In this document: positions 26,315-35,304 of the stretch, piece by piece
How the letters are laid out: each line of letters begins with the position of its first letter
Numbering within the stretch: the stretch's first letter is position 1
Source of the DNA: Acinetobacter brisouii
GTDB lineage: Bacteria > Pseudomonadota > Gammaproteobacteria > Pseudomonadales > Moraxellaceae
Reading direction: 5' to 3'
Assembly (NCBI RefSeq): GCF_008993995.1
Contig: NZ_BKNN01000022.1
Coordinates: 1 to 40,617, forward strand
DNA: 40,617 nt
The notes under the pieces: generated by a model
Database searches by the model: none
The model's input: only the letters and a program-made list of their open reading frames with translations
What the model was told of the DNA's origin: nothing
Position numbers and translations under genes: made by a program

Positions 26315-26339
26315 AGTCCGCTTGAAGCGGGCTTTTTTT
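26315..26339 (+). terminator. intrinsic terminator after pnp
   Basis: AGTCCGCT-TGA-AGCGGGCT, an 8-bp stem with one G-U pair, is followed by seven T residues. Confidence 0.88.
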
Positions 26340-26381
26340 ATGTCATGATGCAAGCTTGATGATGTTTTTAAATACAAATCT

Positions 26382-27605
26382 ATGCAAATTTATTACTTCT
26401 ACCGCCATCCCGATGAAAATTACGCCTTTATTAGCCAAGAACAATCTGAGTTCTATGTGCTTGATTTTGTTTGGGTGGATTGTCTAAGGCAAGATGTGGT
26501 GGGCAAAGCAGATGAATGGCAAGATCAATTGCATGCTTTGGCACATATGTCGCTTAATGAATTTCATGTGCAGGATGTATTGAACATTGAACATCCTTGT
26601 GCTTTTGATGCGATGGAAGATTATGATTTTTTGATTTTCCGTAAATTGATCAGTCCTGAAGATCAGATTAATTTGACTGAAAAAAGTCTTGAAAAACATA
26701 GTAATGATTTTGGTTTAGTCACCACCCCAGTTGCTTTCTGTATGAGTGCCAGATCATTGGTGACAGTCCGTGAAAAGGGCAATAAAGCGATTGAAAGTTA
26801 TATTGAGCGTTTGCATGGTTTTATGCATAAACCTCCCGAAGAACAAAACCGCTTGCGTAAGTTGCCCAACACGCCATTAAATCTGTCACTGCGTATTCTG
26901 AACAGCATGATTGATGACTATTTGGAATTAAGAACACCGTTGACTCGCCGCGTGGAATATTGGCAGCGTGAACTGTTACAAGGGCGACATAATTTTAAAC
27001 AATGGCATCGTTTATTGCAGGAAAATACTGCATTTCAGCAGGTGGAAAATTTATGCGAAGAACAAATTGAAACCTTGCAAGAACTCAGAGATGAAATTGT
27101 TGAAAACTATCATCATTTGGTCGGGGAGCAACATCGTGAAGCATTAGATATCATGTTGGTGCGGGTCAATGATTTGGTCAGCCATATTGAGCGAATCCAA
27201 AAATATACTGCACGTTCGCGCAGTTCTATTCAGGCAGCGATTGATCTGCATTTTTCTGCGATTTCCAACCAGACCAATGAAAATATGCGGATTTTAGCGA
27301 TTATCACCGCAGTTTTTGCACCATTAACGCTGCTCACGGGGGTTTATGGAATGAATTTTGAATTTATTCCCGGACTTAAATCTCCAGTCGGTTTTTGGGT
27401 GATGTTGATCGTGATGTTGCTATGTACAGTCTTGTTGGTAGTGTATTTTTATCGCCGTCATCTGGTTGGGCGTGGTGAGAAGAGTGTGATTGATATGTTG
27501 GCACAGCAGCACCATCATCGCGGTATAAACCTGTTCTGGTTCTTAGACTATGAGCCGATTAAACAGACTTTGAAAGAAGTTGAGAAAATCACCAAATTTA
27601 AATAA
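26382..27605 (+). CDS. CorA-family divalent cation transporter
   Basis: A 407-residue protein of the CorA (2-TM-GxN) family. The GMN signature is present at residues 323-325 in VYGMNFEF, between two C-terminal hydrophobic helices (MRILAIITAVFAPLTLLTG and FWVMLIVMLLCTVLLVVYF). The long N-terminal part is cytoplasmic and predicted to be rich in helix. Members transport Mg2+, Co2+ or Zn2+; the ion cannot be told from sequence. It is longer than E. coli CorA (316) because of an extended N-terminal domain. No Shine-Dalgarno is evident before ATG 26382. Confidence 0.88.
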   Translation: MQIYYFYRHPDENYAFISQEQSEFYVLDFVWVDCLRQDVVGKADEWQDQLHALAHMSLNEFHVQDVLNIEHPCAFDAMEDYDFLIFRKLISPEDQINLTEKSLEKHSNDFGLVTTPVAFCMSARSLVTVREKGNKAIESYIERLHGFMHKPPEEQNRLRKLPNTPLNLSLRILNSMIDDYLELRTPLTRRVEYWQRELLQGRHNFKQWHRLLQENTAFQQVENLCEEQIETLQELRDEIVENYHHLVGEQHREALDIMLVRVNDLVSHIERIQKYTARSRSSIQAAIDLHFSAISNQTNENMRILAIITAVFAPLTLLTGVYGMNFEFIPGLKSPVGFWVMLIVMLLCTVLLVVYFYRRHLVGRGEKSVIDMLAQQHHHRGINLFWFLDYEPIKQTLKEVEKITKFK

Positions 27606-27647
27606 GTGTAGATGGGACATCACAATGGATTGGAACTGGGTTGAGGC

Positions 27648-28598
27648 ATGAATTTTAAGAATATTGAAAATTTTTACTGGGTGGCTCAACTCAATAGTTT
27701 TAATAAAGCAGCGACTCAGCTTAAAACCAGCCAACCCGCGGTATCACAACGTTTAAATGCACTGGAGAAAGAGCTTGGCGTGAAGTTGCTAGATCGTACT
27801 TCACGCAGTATTCAGCTGACAGATCAAGGCAAGGTGGTTTTTGATTATGCGGCAAAATATATTCAGTTGAATAATCAACTAATGCGTAGTCTGTCAGAAA
27901 AAACGGCTTTTAATTCCTGCATTCGACTGGGTGTTGCAGAAACTGTGGTACATACGTGGTTGGTTGAGTTTATTGAGCGGGTCAGTGAAGAGTTTCCACG
28001 AGTCACGATTGATATTGTGATTAATCTTACACCGATGCTGAAAGAAGCCGTGCGTTCAGGTGAGCTCGATATGGCCTTTTTGCTGGATGCTGCTTGTGAT
28101 TTTGACTGTGTATCTGTGCCACTCTGTAGTTTTGAACATAGTTTTTTGATTGCACCCCGTCTTAAAAAACGCTTTGCACAGCGTTGCCTTGACCTGAAAG
28201 ATTTGACTCAACACACCATTTTGACTTATCCAAAAAATACTTATCCCTATAAAGATTTAAAAAATCAGATGGTGCAGCAGTATTTAAATGAACCCAAAAT
28301 GATTACCAGTTATTCATTGTCGACCTTAATTAAAATGACGGAGGATGGTTTAGGGATTGGCATTATTCCGCATTTATCCGTTTTAAATGAGTTAAAAGCA
28401 CAACGTCTGGCAATATTAAATACAGCACTGCATTTAAAACCATACGATTTTTCCTGTGTCTATATTTTAGGAAAAGATGATTTTCTCAAACAGCAATTAA
28501 CAGAAATCGCGATTGAAATTTCTAAATATGCAGTGAAAAAACTGAATTTAGATTTTTTACGTTATCAGCAAGATCAAGAACAACAGCGTGTGATTTAA
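27648..28598 (+). CDS. LysR-family transcriptional regulator
   Basis: A 316-residue regulator. The N-terminal winged helix-turn-helix (about 1-60) has the typical FNKAATQLKTSQPAVSQRLNALEKELGVKLLDR, followed by a linker helix and a periplasmic-binding-like effector domain. GAGG lies about 5 nt before ATG 27648. It is directly upstream of, and co-directional with, the NRAMP-like/pxp operon, separated by 360 bp containing an inverted repeat. It is therefore the obvious candidate regulator of 5-oxoproline use, though the effector is unknown. Confidence 0.92.
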   Translation: MNFKNIENFYWVAQLNSFNKAATQLKTSQPAVSQRLNALEKELGVKLLDRTSRSIQLTDQGKVVFDYAAKYIQLNNQLMRSLSEKTAFNSCIRLGVAETVVHTWLVEFIERVSEEFPRVTIDIVINLTPMLKEAVRSGELDMAFLLDAACDFDCVSVPLCSFEHSFLIAPRLKKRFAQRCLDLKDLTQHTILTYPKNTYPYKDLKNQMVQQYLNEPKMITSYSLSTLIKMTEDGLGIGIIPHLSVLNELKAQRLAILNTALHLKPYDFSCVYILGKDDFLKQQLTEIAIEISKYAVKKLNLDFLRYQQDQEQQRVI

Positions 28599-28958
28599 GT
28601 GCAGTCACGCACGCTTTTAAAACAAGGCTGCACTATTATAGGGAAAAGCAAAAAATGATTGATATTCATTATTTATAGATATAAATAAGAAATGCTTATT
28701 GATCAAAATAATAATAAAAAATATATATAAAACAATAAATTAATTTATGAATTTTTCTCCTGATCTGAATTGAGTCCATATGATGGCTGTGTTTAATTAT
28801 TAAGCTTGAATTCAGATGAGCAGATTTCTTTCATCATGATTTTCTCTTTTATATTTTTCTTCTAGAGCAAATAAAAAGGGATTATGAACGAAATCTTATA
28901 TTTTAAATAAGCAAGGAATAGCCATGCCGCAAAGGAATTTTAATTTTAAGGGGATGAG
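28599..28958 (+). promoter_or_regulatory. control region of the transporter-pxp operon with an inverted repeat
   Basis: A 360-bp AT-rich region without a gene. ATCTGAATT (28763-28771) and AATTCAGAT (28809-28817) form a perfect 9-bp inverted repeat separated by 37 bp, a candidate looped site for the adjacent LysR regulator. AGTGCAG/CTGCACT (about 28598-28604 and 28630-28636) forms a weak stem at the lysR end without a T-run. AAGGGGATGAG precedes the ATG at 28959. Confidence 0.45.
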
Positions 28959-30194
28959 ATGAATCAGGTCGAAAAGAAATCTTTTTTTAGTGAACGGCAG
29001 TGGTCGATTATTGCTTCCATATTTTTAATGGCCACTTCGGCGATGGGGCCAGGGTTTTTAACCCAAACTGCGACCTTCACTGTCAAAATGGGTGCAGCAT
29101 TTGGTTTCGGGATTTTACTGTCAATTTTAATTGATTATGTGGTTCAGCAAAATATTTGGCGTGTTGTGACCTTAACCCAAAAACGTGCACCTGATATTGC
29201 CAATATGGTGTTACCTGGTAGCGGTTATGTCTTGGCGGTCTTTGTGATATTTGGTGGGTTCTTTTTCAATATTGGCAACATTGCAGGGGCGGCACTGGGT
29301 TTAAATGCACTGTTTGGCTTAGATACCAAATGGGGTGGGGTCATTAGTGGTGGATTGGCGATTTTAATTTTTGCTTCACGCAAAGCCACTTTAGTGGTCG
29401 ACAAAAGCATGATCTTTTTGGGGATTCTTAAGATTGTGCTGATTGTGATTGTGGCGGTGATGGTTGCTCCACCTGTCGCAGACGCTTTTCATCAAACGAT
29501 TTTGCCGAGTCATATCGACTTCGCCAGTATTACCACCATCGTCGGTGGCACCGTGGGCGGCTATATCTGTTATGCAGGCGCGCATCGTTTACTCGATAAA
29601 GGCACAGTGGGCGCTGAACATATCGATGAAGTATCACGCGCGGCGACCAAGGGCATCGTAGTCGTCGGGATTATGCGCTATGTGCTGTTTCTGGCGATTT
29701 TAGGGGTGGTGATGAGTGGTGCTGCAATTGACTTGTCTGGGCACAATGCCAATCCTGCTGCACAAGCCTTTCAATATGCCGCAGGTGAATTTGGGTTTAA
29801 ATTATTTGGTCTGATTTTTTGGGCAGCAGGGATCAGTAGCTCAATTGGGGCTGCCTATACTTCGGTTTCATTTTTTAGTGCATTTAAACCTGATATTAAT
29901 TTGAAGCAGCGCAATATTTGTACCATCGTATTTATTGCACTGGCATTGTTATTGTTCGTATTAATTGGCGCAACGCCTGCCAGTTTGTTGGTTTTTGTCG
30001 GTGGTTTAAATGGTTTGGTCTTGCCGATAGGTTTAACTCTCTTTGTGTATGTCGCTGCATGCCGTCAAGACTTGATGGGCAATTATGCGTATCCAAAATG
30101 GTTGACTATTTTAGGTATCCTCACCTGTTTGTTGACTTGGTATATGGGTTATGTCTCATTCAATACTATCTTCCATTACTTAAAAACATTATAG
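28959..30194 (+). CDS. NRAMP-related membrane transporter (YcsG-like), lacking the metal-binding motif
   Basis: A 411-residue polytopic inner-membrane protein with about eleven hydrophobic segments and NRAMP-like overall layout. The first helix reads MATSAMGPGFLTQTATF, so the metal-ligating DPGN motif of true NRAMP transporters is GPGF here (about residues 30-33). The helix 6 MPH-type motif is also absent (VGGYICYAGAHRLLD). It is probably not a metal transporter. YcsG occupies the same place beside ycsF (pxpA), ycsI and kipIA in Bacillus subtilis, which suggests import of 5-oxoproline or a related compound. The stop codon lies 9 bp before the pxpA start. Confidence 0.85.
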   Translation: MNQVEKKSFFSERQWSIIASIFLMATSAMGPGFLTQTATFTVKMGAAFGFGILLSILIDYVVQQNIWRVVTLTQKRAPDIANMVLPGSGYVLAVFVIFGGFFFNIGNIAGAALGLNALFGLDTKWGGVISGGLAILIFASRKATLVVDKSMIFLGILKIVLIVIVAVMVAPPVADAFHQTILPSHIDFASITTIVGGTVGGYICYAGAHRLLDKGTVGAEHIDEVSRAATKGIVVVGIMRYVLFLAILGVVMSGAAIDLSGHNANPAAQAFQYAAGEFGFKLFGLIFWAAGISSSIGAAYTSVSFFSAFKPDINLKQRNICTIVFIALALLLFVLIGATPASLLVFVGGLNGLVLPIGLTLFVYVAACRQDLMGNYAYPKWLTILGILTCLLTWYMGYVSFNTIFHYLKTL

Positions 30195-30203
30195 GTGGTG
30201 AGT

Positions 30204-30974
30204 ATGCAGATCGATTTAAATAGTGATTTGGGAGAAAGCTACGGCGCATGGCAGATGGGTAATGACGCTCTGATTTTACCTGTGGTCAGTAGTGCCAATA
30301 TCGCTTGCGGTTTTCATGCGGGAGATCCTGCGGGAATCTTCAAAACCTTAAAGCAGGCGGCTGCCTGTGGTGTGAATGTTGGAGCACATGTGTCGTATCC
30401 AGACCTTGTCGGTTTTGGACGCCGCAATATGGATGTGTCCTATGATGAATTACTGACCGATGTCATGTATCAGGTTGCAGCATTGCAAGGATTGGCCAAA
30501 GCCGCAGGCACACAAGTGACCTATGTCAAACCGCATGGCGCACTCTATAACACCATTGCACACAATTTACAGCAAGCGAAGGCAGTGATAGATGCGATGC
30601 AATTGCTTGATCCAAAATTAATTTTGGTTGGGTTGGCAGGTTCAGCGCTGATTGAATTTGCCCAACAGCAAGGCGTGATGGTTATTGCGGAAGCCTTTGC
30701 TGACCGTGCCTACAATGCCGATGGTTCATTGGTTTCTCGACGTTTGGCAGGCGCAGTTTTACATGATGTTGAAGAGATTGCAGCACGTGTGGTTAGCCTG
30801 ATTCAAACGGGTGGGGTGACTTCAATCGATGGTCAATTTACCCCGATTCAGGCGCAAAGCATTTGTTTGCATGGCGATACACAGGGCGCAGTTGAAATGG
30901 CTCAAGCGATTCGCCAGCGTTTAGAGCAAGCAGGGATTCAAATTCAGGCATTTGCCTCGCAAGCGGAGGGTTGA
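30204..30974 (+). CDS. pxpA: 5-oxoprolinase subunit PxpA (LamB/YcsF family)
   Basis: A 256-residue cytoplasmic protein. With PxpB and PxpC it hydrolyses 5-oxo-L-proline to glutamate using ATP. The family blocks are clear: [14 protein letters not shown] at the N-terminus, [38 protein letters not shown] and [21 protein letters not shown] 30204 is chosen because AGGTGGTG lies just upstream; a GTG at 30195 would add only three residues. It is tightly packed with the next gene, whose ATG is 2 nt after this stop. Confidence 0.95.
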   Translation: MQIDLNSDLGESYGAWQMGNDALILPVVSSANIACGFHAGDPAGIFKTLKQAAACGVNVGAHVSYPDLVGFGRRNMDVSYDELLTDVMYQVAALQGLAKAAGTQVTYVKPHGALYNTIAHNLQQAKAVIDAMQLLDPKLILVGLAGSALIEFAQQQGVMVIAEAFADRAYNADGSLVSRRLAGAVLHDVEEIAARVVSLIQTGGVTSIDGQFTPIQAQSICLHGDTQGAVEMAQAIRQRLEQAGIQIQAFASQAEG

Positions 30975-30975
30975 G

Positions 30976-31785
30976 ATGTTGACACATCGAGCACTGGCGA
31001 GTGCAGAGCAATTGGCGCGAGCTGAACACATGCGAACACAGATTCGACAAGGTTGGGATCGACCAACGGCAGGTTTGGTTGCAGGCATGACACAGGTCAA
31101 CATGATCAGTGTACCGCAAGACTGGGCTTATGATTTTTTACTCTACGCACAGCGTAACCCGCAAAGTTGTCCTGTCTTGGAAGTTTTAGAGCAAGGGCAG
31201 TTTCAGCCACAACTGGCACCGAGTGCTGATATTCGACATGACTTTCCACGTTATCGGATTTGGCAGTCGGGACAGCTTGAAGAAGAAGTCACAGATGCCT
31301 TGCAGATTTGGCAGCAGCATCCTGATTTGGTGACATTTTTAATTGGTTGCAGTTTTTCCTTTGAAACAGCGTTGATGGAAGCAGGCATTGAAATGCGCCA
31401 CATTCAAGATCAGCGAAATGTGCCGATGTATTTGACCAATATAGCCTGTCAGCCTGCGGGGCGTATCTCAGGTAATTTGGTGGTGTCAATGCGTCCAATG
31501 CCTGCGCATCAGATTAGCCAAGCTGTGCAAATTACCGCACGATTGCCACAAGTTCATGGTGCGCCTGTGCATATTGGCAACCCGAACGCTTTAGGGATTG
31601 AAGATTTATCTCAGCCTGATTTTGGTGATGCACCACGCCTGTTGTCCGATGAAATTCCTGTGTTTTGGGCCTGTGGCGTGACGCCGCAAGCAGCGGTGAT
31701 GCAGTCCAAAATTCCATTTGCGATTACCCATGCACCGGGGCACATGTTGATTACCGATGTGCCTGATCGGGCATGGCTCAGCTAA
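30976..31785 (+). CDS. putative hydro-lyase, YcsI/DUF1445 family
   Basis: A 269-residue protein of the YcsI family. Recognisable blocks are [39 protein letters not shown] and [14 protein letters not shown], and near the C-terminus [32 protein letters not shown] 30976 is preferred because GGAGGG lies at about 30965-30970; an upstream ATG (30952) lies inside pxpA. DUF1445 also occurs in animal D-glutamate cyclase, which makes 5-oxo-D-proline, so a role in interconverting glutamate and 5-oxoproline would fit this operon. The activity has not been shown for this group as far as I know. Confidence 0.88.
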   Translation: MLTHRALASAEQLARAEHMRTQIRQGWDRPTAGLVAGMTQVNMISVPQDWAYDFLLYAQRNPQSCPVLEVLEQGQFQPQLAPSADIRHDFPRYRIWQSGQLEEEVTDALQIWQQHPDLVTFLIGCSFSFETALMEAGIEMRHIQDQRNVPMYLTNIACQPAGRISGNLVVSMRPMPAHQISQAVQITARLPQVHGAPVHIGNPNALGIEDLSQPDFGDAPRLLSDEIPVFWACGVTPQAAVMQSKIPFAITHAPGHMLITDVPDRAWLS

Positions 31786-31801
31786 AGGATAAGGAGATCA
31801 A

Positions 31802-33376
31802 ATGCGTTTTTTATCGGTCAATCTGGACAGCTTTTTAATCGAACTCAATAGCCTCGAAGAAACTCTTGCACTGTATCGGCAGCTACAACAGCTTGGACAT
31901 CCTGATATTCGTGAAATGATTCCTGCGGCACAGACTATTCTGGTGTATTTCGATCGCTGGAAAATTCAAGCCAAAGTTTTGATGGATTGGATTGCCCAGC
32001 AGCCTGTACACGATCAGACACTGGACGTTGGTCGTGAGCGGGTGGTTGATGTCTGCTATGACGGAGAAGATTTAGCCCCTTTGGCAGATCAGTTGGGCTG
32101 GTCAGTGACCGAGTTGATTCAGCGACATACTCAAAGTCATTGGCAGGTGGCATTTATTGGTTTTGCACCGGGCTTTGCGTATCTGGTCAGCCCTGAGCAG
32201 CAGTTTCAAAATATTCCACGACTCAGTTCCCCACGCAAAAAAGTGCCTGCGGGTTCGGTGGCGCTTGCCAATGATTACACTGGGATTTATCCCAAAGACA
32301 GCCCAGGGGGCTGGCAGTTGATTGGGCGAACCACAAGTCGAATGTGGGATGAATTAGGTGATCCTCCTGCATTGCTGTTGCCGAGTGATCGCGTGGTATT
32401 TCGTGATGTGACCCGACAGCCGACACAGGTGTTTCTAAATGAAAGCATTGCCCCAAAAACTGTTCAGACCCATCAGGTCAGCGTTGAGAATGCAGTTCTC
32501 AAAGTTCTAAAAGTCGGTTTGCAAACTCTGATTCAAGATCAAGGGCGAGACCAAGTCGCCAAGCTCGGTGTTGGACAGGCAGGAGCTATGGATCAAACCG
32601 CTTTAGCCTCTGCCAATGCTTTAGTCGGAAATACGAAAACGGCTGCTGCCTTGGAAATTTTAAATGGTGGCTTTTCTGCGGAGGTGTTACAGCCGACTGT
32701 GATTGCAGTGACGGGGGGAGTGGGTTCGCTGTGGGTGACCTACCCTGATCAGAGTCGTGTCGATGTCGGTTGTTATCGTGCCATTGCTTTAGATGCGGGC
32801 GATCGTATTGAGATTGCAGCACCAGAAACAGGGCTACGTCAATATTTGGCACTGCGTGGGGGTATTGCTGCACCGCTGATTCTAGGGAGTCGAAGTTATG
32901 ACTCGCTTGCAGCATTGGGCAGCCCGCCTGTACAGGTAGGTGAATTACTGGCGCAGGCTGATGCTGAAACTACGGCGGTACAGGTTGAACCACTTTCAAT
33001 ACCGACTTTGCCTCGAGTGGGTGACACTGTACAGCTCGATATTGTGTTGGGGCCGCGTACAGATTGGTTTAGTTCAGAAAGTGTGGATTTATTACTTAAA
33101 CAGACTTGGCAGGTGAGTGCTGACAGCAATCGGGTCGGGCTGCGGTTACAGGGGCAACAGGCGTTGCAGCGCAGTCAAATGCAGGAGTTGCCGAGTGAAG
33201 GCACATGCACGGGCGCACTCCAAGTGCCGCCGAATGGGCAACCTGTACTGTTTATGAACGATCATCCCCTGACAGGCGGTTACCCCGTGATTGCAGCCGT
33301 TGCACCCCATCATTTGTCGTTGGTCGCACAAATTCCTGCGGGCTGTCAGATCCAGTTTCGCCAAATTTCCGAATAG
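31802..33376 (+). CDS. pxpBC: fused 5-oxoprolinase subunits PxpB-PxpC (KipI-KipA, carboxyltransferase-like)
   Basis: A 524-residue fusion. The first part (about 1-215) is PxpB/KipI (AHS1), with FIGFAPGFAYL, PRKKVPAGSVALANDYTGIYP and PGGWQLIGRT. The second part (about 230-524) is PxpC/KipA (AHS2), with LIQDQGRDQ, LGVGQAGAMDQTAL and GGYPVIAAVAPHHL. In B. subtilis and E. coli these are separate genes. The same pair of domains forms the carboxyltransferase part of urea carboxylase. AAGGAG lies 6-8 nt before ATG 31802. The biotin carboxylase gene follows 21 bp later. Confidence 0.93.
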   Translation: MRFLSVNLDSFLIELNSLEETLALYRQLQQLGHPDIREMIPAAQTILVYFDRWKIQAKVLMDWIAQQPVHDQTLDVGRERVVDVCYDGEDLAPLADQLGWSVTELIQRHTQSHWQVAFIGFAPGFAYLVSPEQQFQNIPRLSSPRKKVPAGSVALANDYTGIYPKDSPGGWQLIGRTTSRMWDELGDPPALLLPSDRVVFRDVTRQPTQVFLNESIAPKTVQTHQVSVENAVLKVLKVGLQTLIQDQGRDQVAKLGVGQAGAMDQTALASANALVGNTKTAAALEILNGGFSAEVLQPTVIAVTGGVGSLWVTYPDQSRVDVGCYRAIALDAGDRIEIAAPETGLRQYLALRGGIAAPLILGSRSYDSLAALGSPPVQVGELLAQADAETTAVQVEPLSIPTLPRVGDTVQLDIVLGPRTDWFSSESVDLLLKQTWQVSADSNRVGLRLQGQQALQRSQMQELPSEGTCTGALQVPPNGQPVLFMNDHPLTGGYPVIAAVAPHHLSLVAQIPAGCQIQFRQISE

Positions 33377-33397
33377 ATAAAAGATTGAGAAAAAAGA

Positions 33398-35122
33398 ATG
33401 ACACAGCAGCATAAAATTTTAATTGCCAACCGTGGAGAGATTGCGGTGCGGATCATTCAGGCCTGCCGCGATTTAGACATCACCTCAGTCGCGTTATATG
33501 CCGATGATGATATTGACAGCCTACATGTGCAACTGGCCGATGAAGCATGGGCACTCTCAGGGCAAACCGCCAAAGATACCTATTTAAATATCGACAAGAT
33601 TTTAGCGATTGCCAAGCAGTCACAAGCCACCATGCTGCATCCAGGTTATGGTTTTTTATCGGAACGTGCTGACTTTGCACAGGCGGTACAAAATGCAGGA
33701 TTGATCTGGATTGGCCCATCGCCTGCGAGTATCGAACAACTGGGCGATAAAATTTCGGCGCGTAAACTGGCACAAGCCGTGGGCGCACCGTTGGTACAGG
33801 GAACCGATGAGCCTTTGCAACAGGCGCAGCAAGCTGTAGATTTTGCCAAACAGTATGGTTTGCCGATTGCCATTAAAGCCGCATACGGTGGTGGTGGTCG
33901 TGGCTTAAAAGTGGCATGGTCACTCGATGAAGTCGCAGAACTATATGAGTCAGCCGTGCGTGAAGCCACCGCAGCCTTTGGTCGGGGTGAATGTTTTGTC
34001 GAGCAGTATCTTGATCAGCCACGCCATGTCGAAGCGCAGGTGATTGCCGATCAGCATGGGCATGTGGTGGTGGTGGGAACACGGGATTGTTCGTTGCAGC
34101 GCCGTAATCAGAAATTGGTCGAAGAAGCGCCTGCACCATTTTTAACAGCAGAAATTCAGCAGCAAATTTTAAACTCGGCGCAAGCCATTTGCCATGCGGC
34201 GGGTTATGTGGGTGCGGGAACTGTAGAATATCTGTTGAGTCGAGATGGCAAGTTGTCCTTTTTGGAAGTGAATACCCGTTTGCAGGTTGAGCATCCTGTC
34301 ACGGAGCAAACCGCAGGTTTGGACTTGGTGGCTGAGCAAATTGCAATTGCTTTGGGACAACCCCTGTCGATTCAGCAAACGCCTGCCGCACAAGGACATA
34401 GTATTGAGTTTCGCATCAATGCCGAAGACCCAGCACGAGGGTTTATTCCCGCATTTGGGACACTCACCGCATTTCAACCGCCTTCGGGTATCGGAGTGCG
34501 TTTAGATACGGGTGTGCGTTCAGGTAGTCTGGTGTCGAGCCATTTTGACTCACTCATGGCAAAACTGATTGTGACAGGGGCAACCCGTGAGATTGCCATC
34601 CAGCGGGCAAAACGTGCCTTGAAATCTTTTCAGATTGAAGGCGTGGCATCGGTATTGCCATTTCATCGGGCTGTGTTGGAACATGCCGATTTCACCGAGG
34701 ACTTCAAGGTACATACCCGTTGGATTGAGCAGGATTTACAACATGATTTTGCGGTTGCGCCACGTAGCCAGTACAGTCATCAAAATGTTTTGCAGCGTTA
34801 TCCGATTGAGATTGATGGCAAGCTGCATCAGGTCGGTTTGCCCGCAGCATTGCTCGGGGCAATGCAAATGAGTCAGCCCGTTGAACACGTGATGACAGCC
34901 CCAAAACATCAGCCACAGCAGTTACTTGCACCGATCAATGGGGTGATCAGTTCGTGGAAAGTCACTGAACAGGATCAGGTTCAAGAGGGTGATGTGGTCG
35001 GGGTGATGGAAGCCATGAAAATGGAAGTGCCGATACTTGCACACAGCAGTGGGCGCATTCAGCAACTGGCAGCGACAGGGCAAACCTTGCATGCCGATCA
35101 ACCGATTGCGGAAATTGTGTAG
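33398..35122 (+). CDS. biotin carboxylase with C-terminal biotin carrier domain
   Basis: A 574-residue protein combining a biotin carboxylase and a biotinyl domain. The first part (about 1-450) has ILIANRGEIAVRII, KAAYGGGGRGLK (ATP grasp), RDCSLQRRNQK and LEVNTRLQVEHPVTE. The C-terminus has EAMKMEVPI with Lys541 as the biotin site. This resembles the alpha subunit of acyl-CoA carboxylases, but no CoA carboxyltransferase gene is nearby. Instead the KipI-KipA fusion lies 21 bp upstream. I infer that the two together form a split, urea-carboxylase-like enzyme acting on an amide or lactam, possibly 5-oxoproline. It is the last gene of the operon, closed by a terminator. Confidence 0.92.
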   Translation: MTQQHKILIANRGEIAVRIIQACRDLDITSVALYADDDIDSLHVQLADEAWALSGQTAKDTYLNIDKILAIAKQSQATMLHPGYGFLSERADFAQAVQNAGLIWIGPSPASIEQLGDKISARKLAQAVGAPLVQGTDEPLQQAQQAVDFAKQYGLPIAIKAAYGGGGRGLKVAWSLDEVAELYESAVREATAAFGRGECFVEQYLDQPRHVEAQVIADQHGHVVVVGTRDCSLQRRNQKLVEEAPAPFLTAEIQQQILNSAQAICHAAGYVGAGTVEYLLSRDGKLSFLEVNTRLQVEHPVTEQTAGLDLVAEQIAIALGQPLSIQQTPAAQGHSIEFRINAEDPARGFIPAFGTLTAFQPPSGIGVRLDTGVRSGSLVSSHFDSLMAKLIVTGATREIAIQRAKRALKSFQIEGVASVLPFHRAVLEHADFTEDFKVHTRWIEQDLQHDFAVAPRSQYSHQNVLQRYPIEIDGKLHQVGLPAALLGAMQMSQPVEHVMTAPKHQPQQLLAPINGVISSWKVTEQDQVQEGDVVGVMEAMKMEVPILAHSSGRIQQLAATGQTLHADQPIAEIV

Positions 35123-35134
35123 TAAAATTAACAA

Positions 35135-35181
35135 ATAAAAGCATCTATACGTCATTTTTTACGAGTTATAGATGCTTTTAT
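35135..35181. terminator. terminator after the pxp/carboxylase operon
   Basis: ATAAAAGCATCTATA (35135-35149) and TATAGATGCTTTTAT (35167-35181) form a perfect 15-bp stem around a 17-nt loop that contains six T residues. A-rich and T-rich flanks allow action in both directions. Confidence 0.8.
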
Positions 35182-35304
35182 AACAAAAAACTAAAAATAC
35201 TCGCCTTTAGTCTAAAAAAATTCACAAAAGCGCAATCTTTTATGTGCATAATGAATTAAAACCGAAATGAATAAATCTCCCAACACACAAAAGATGAGGT
35301 GTAA

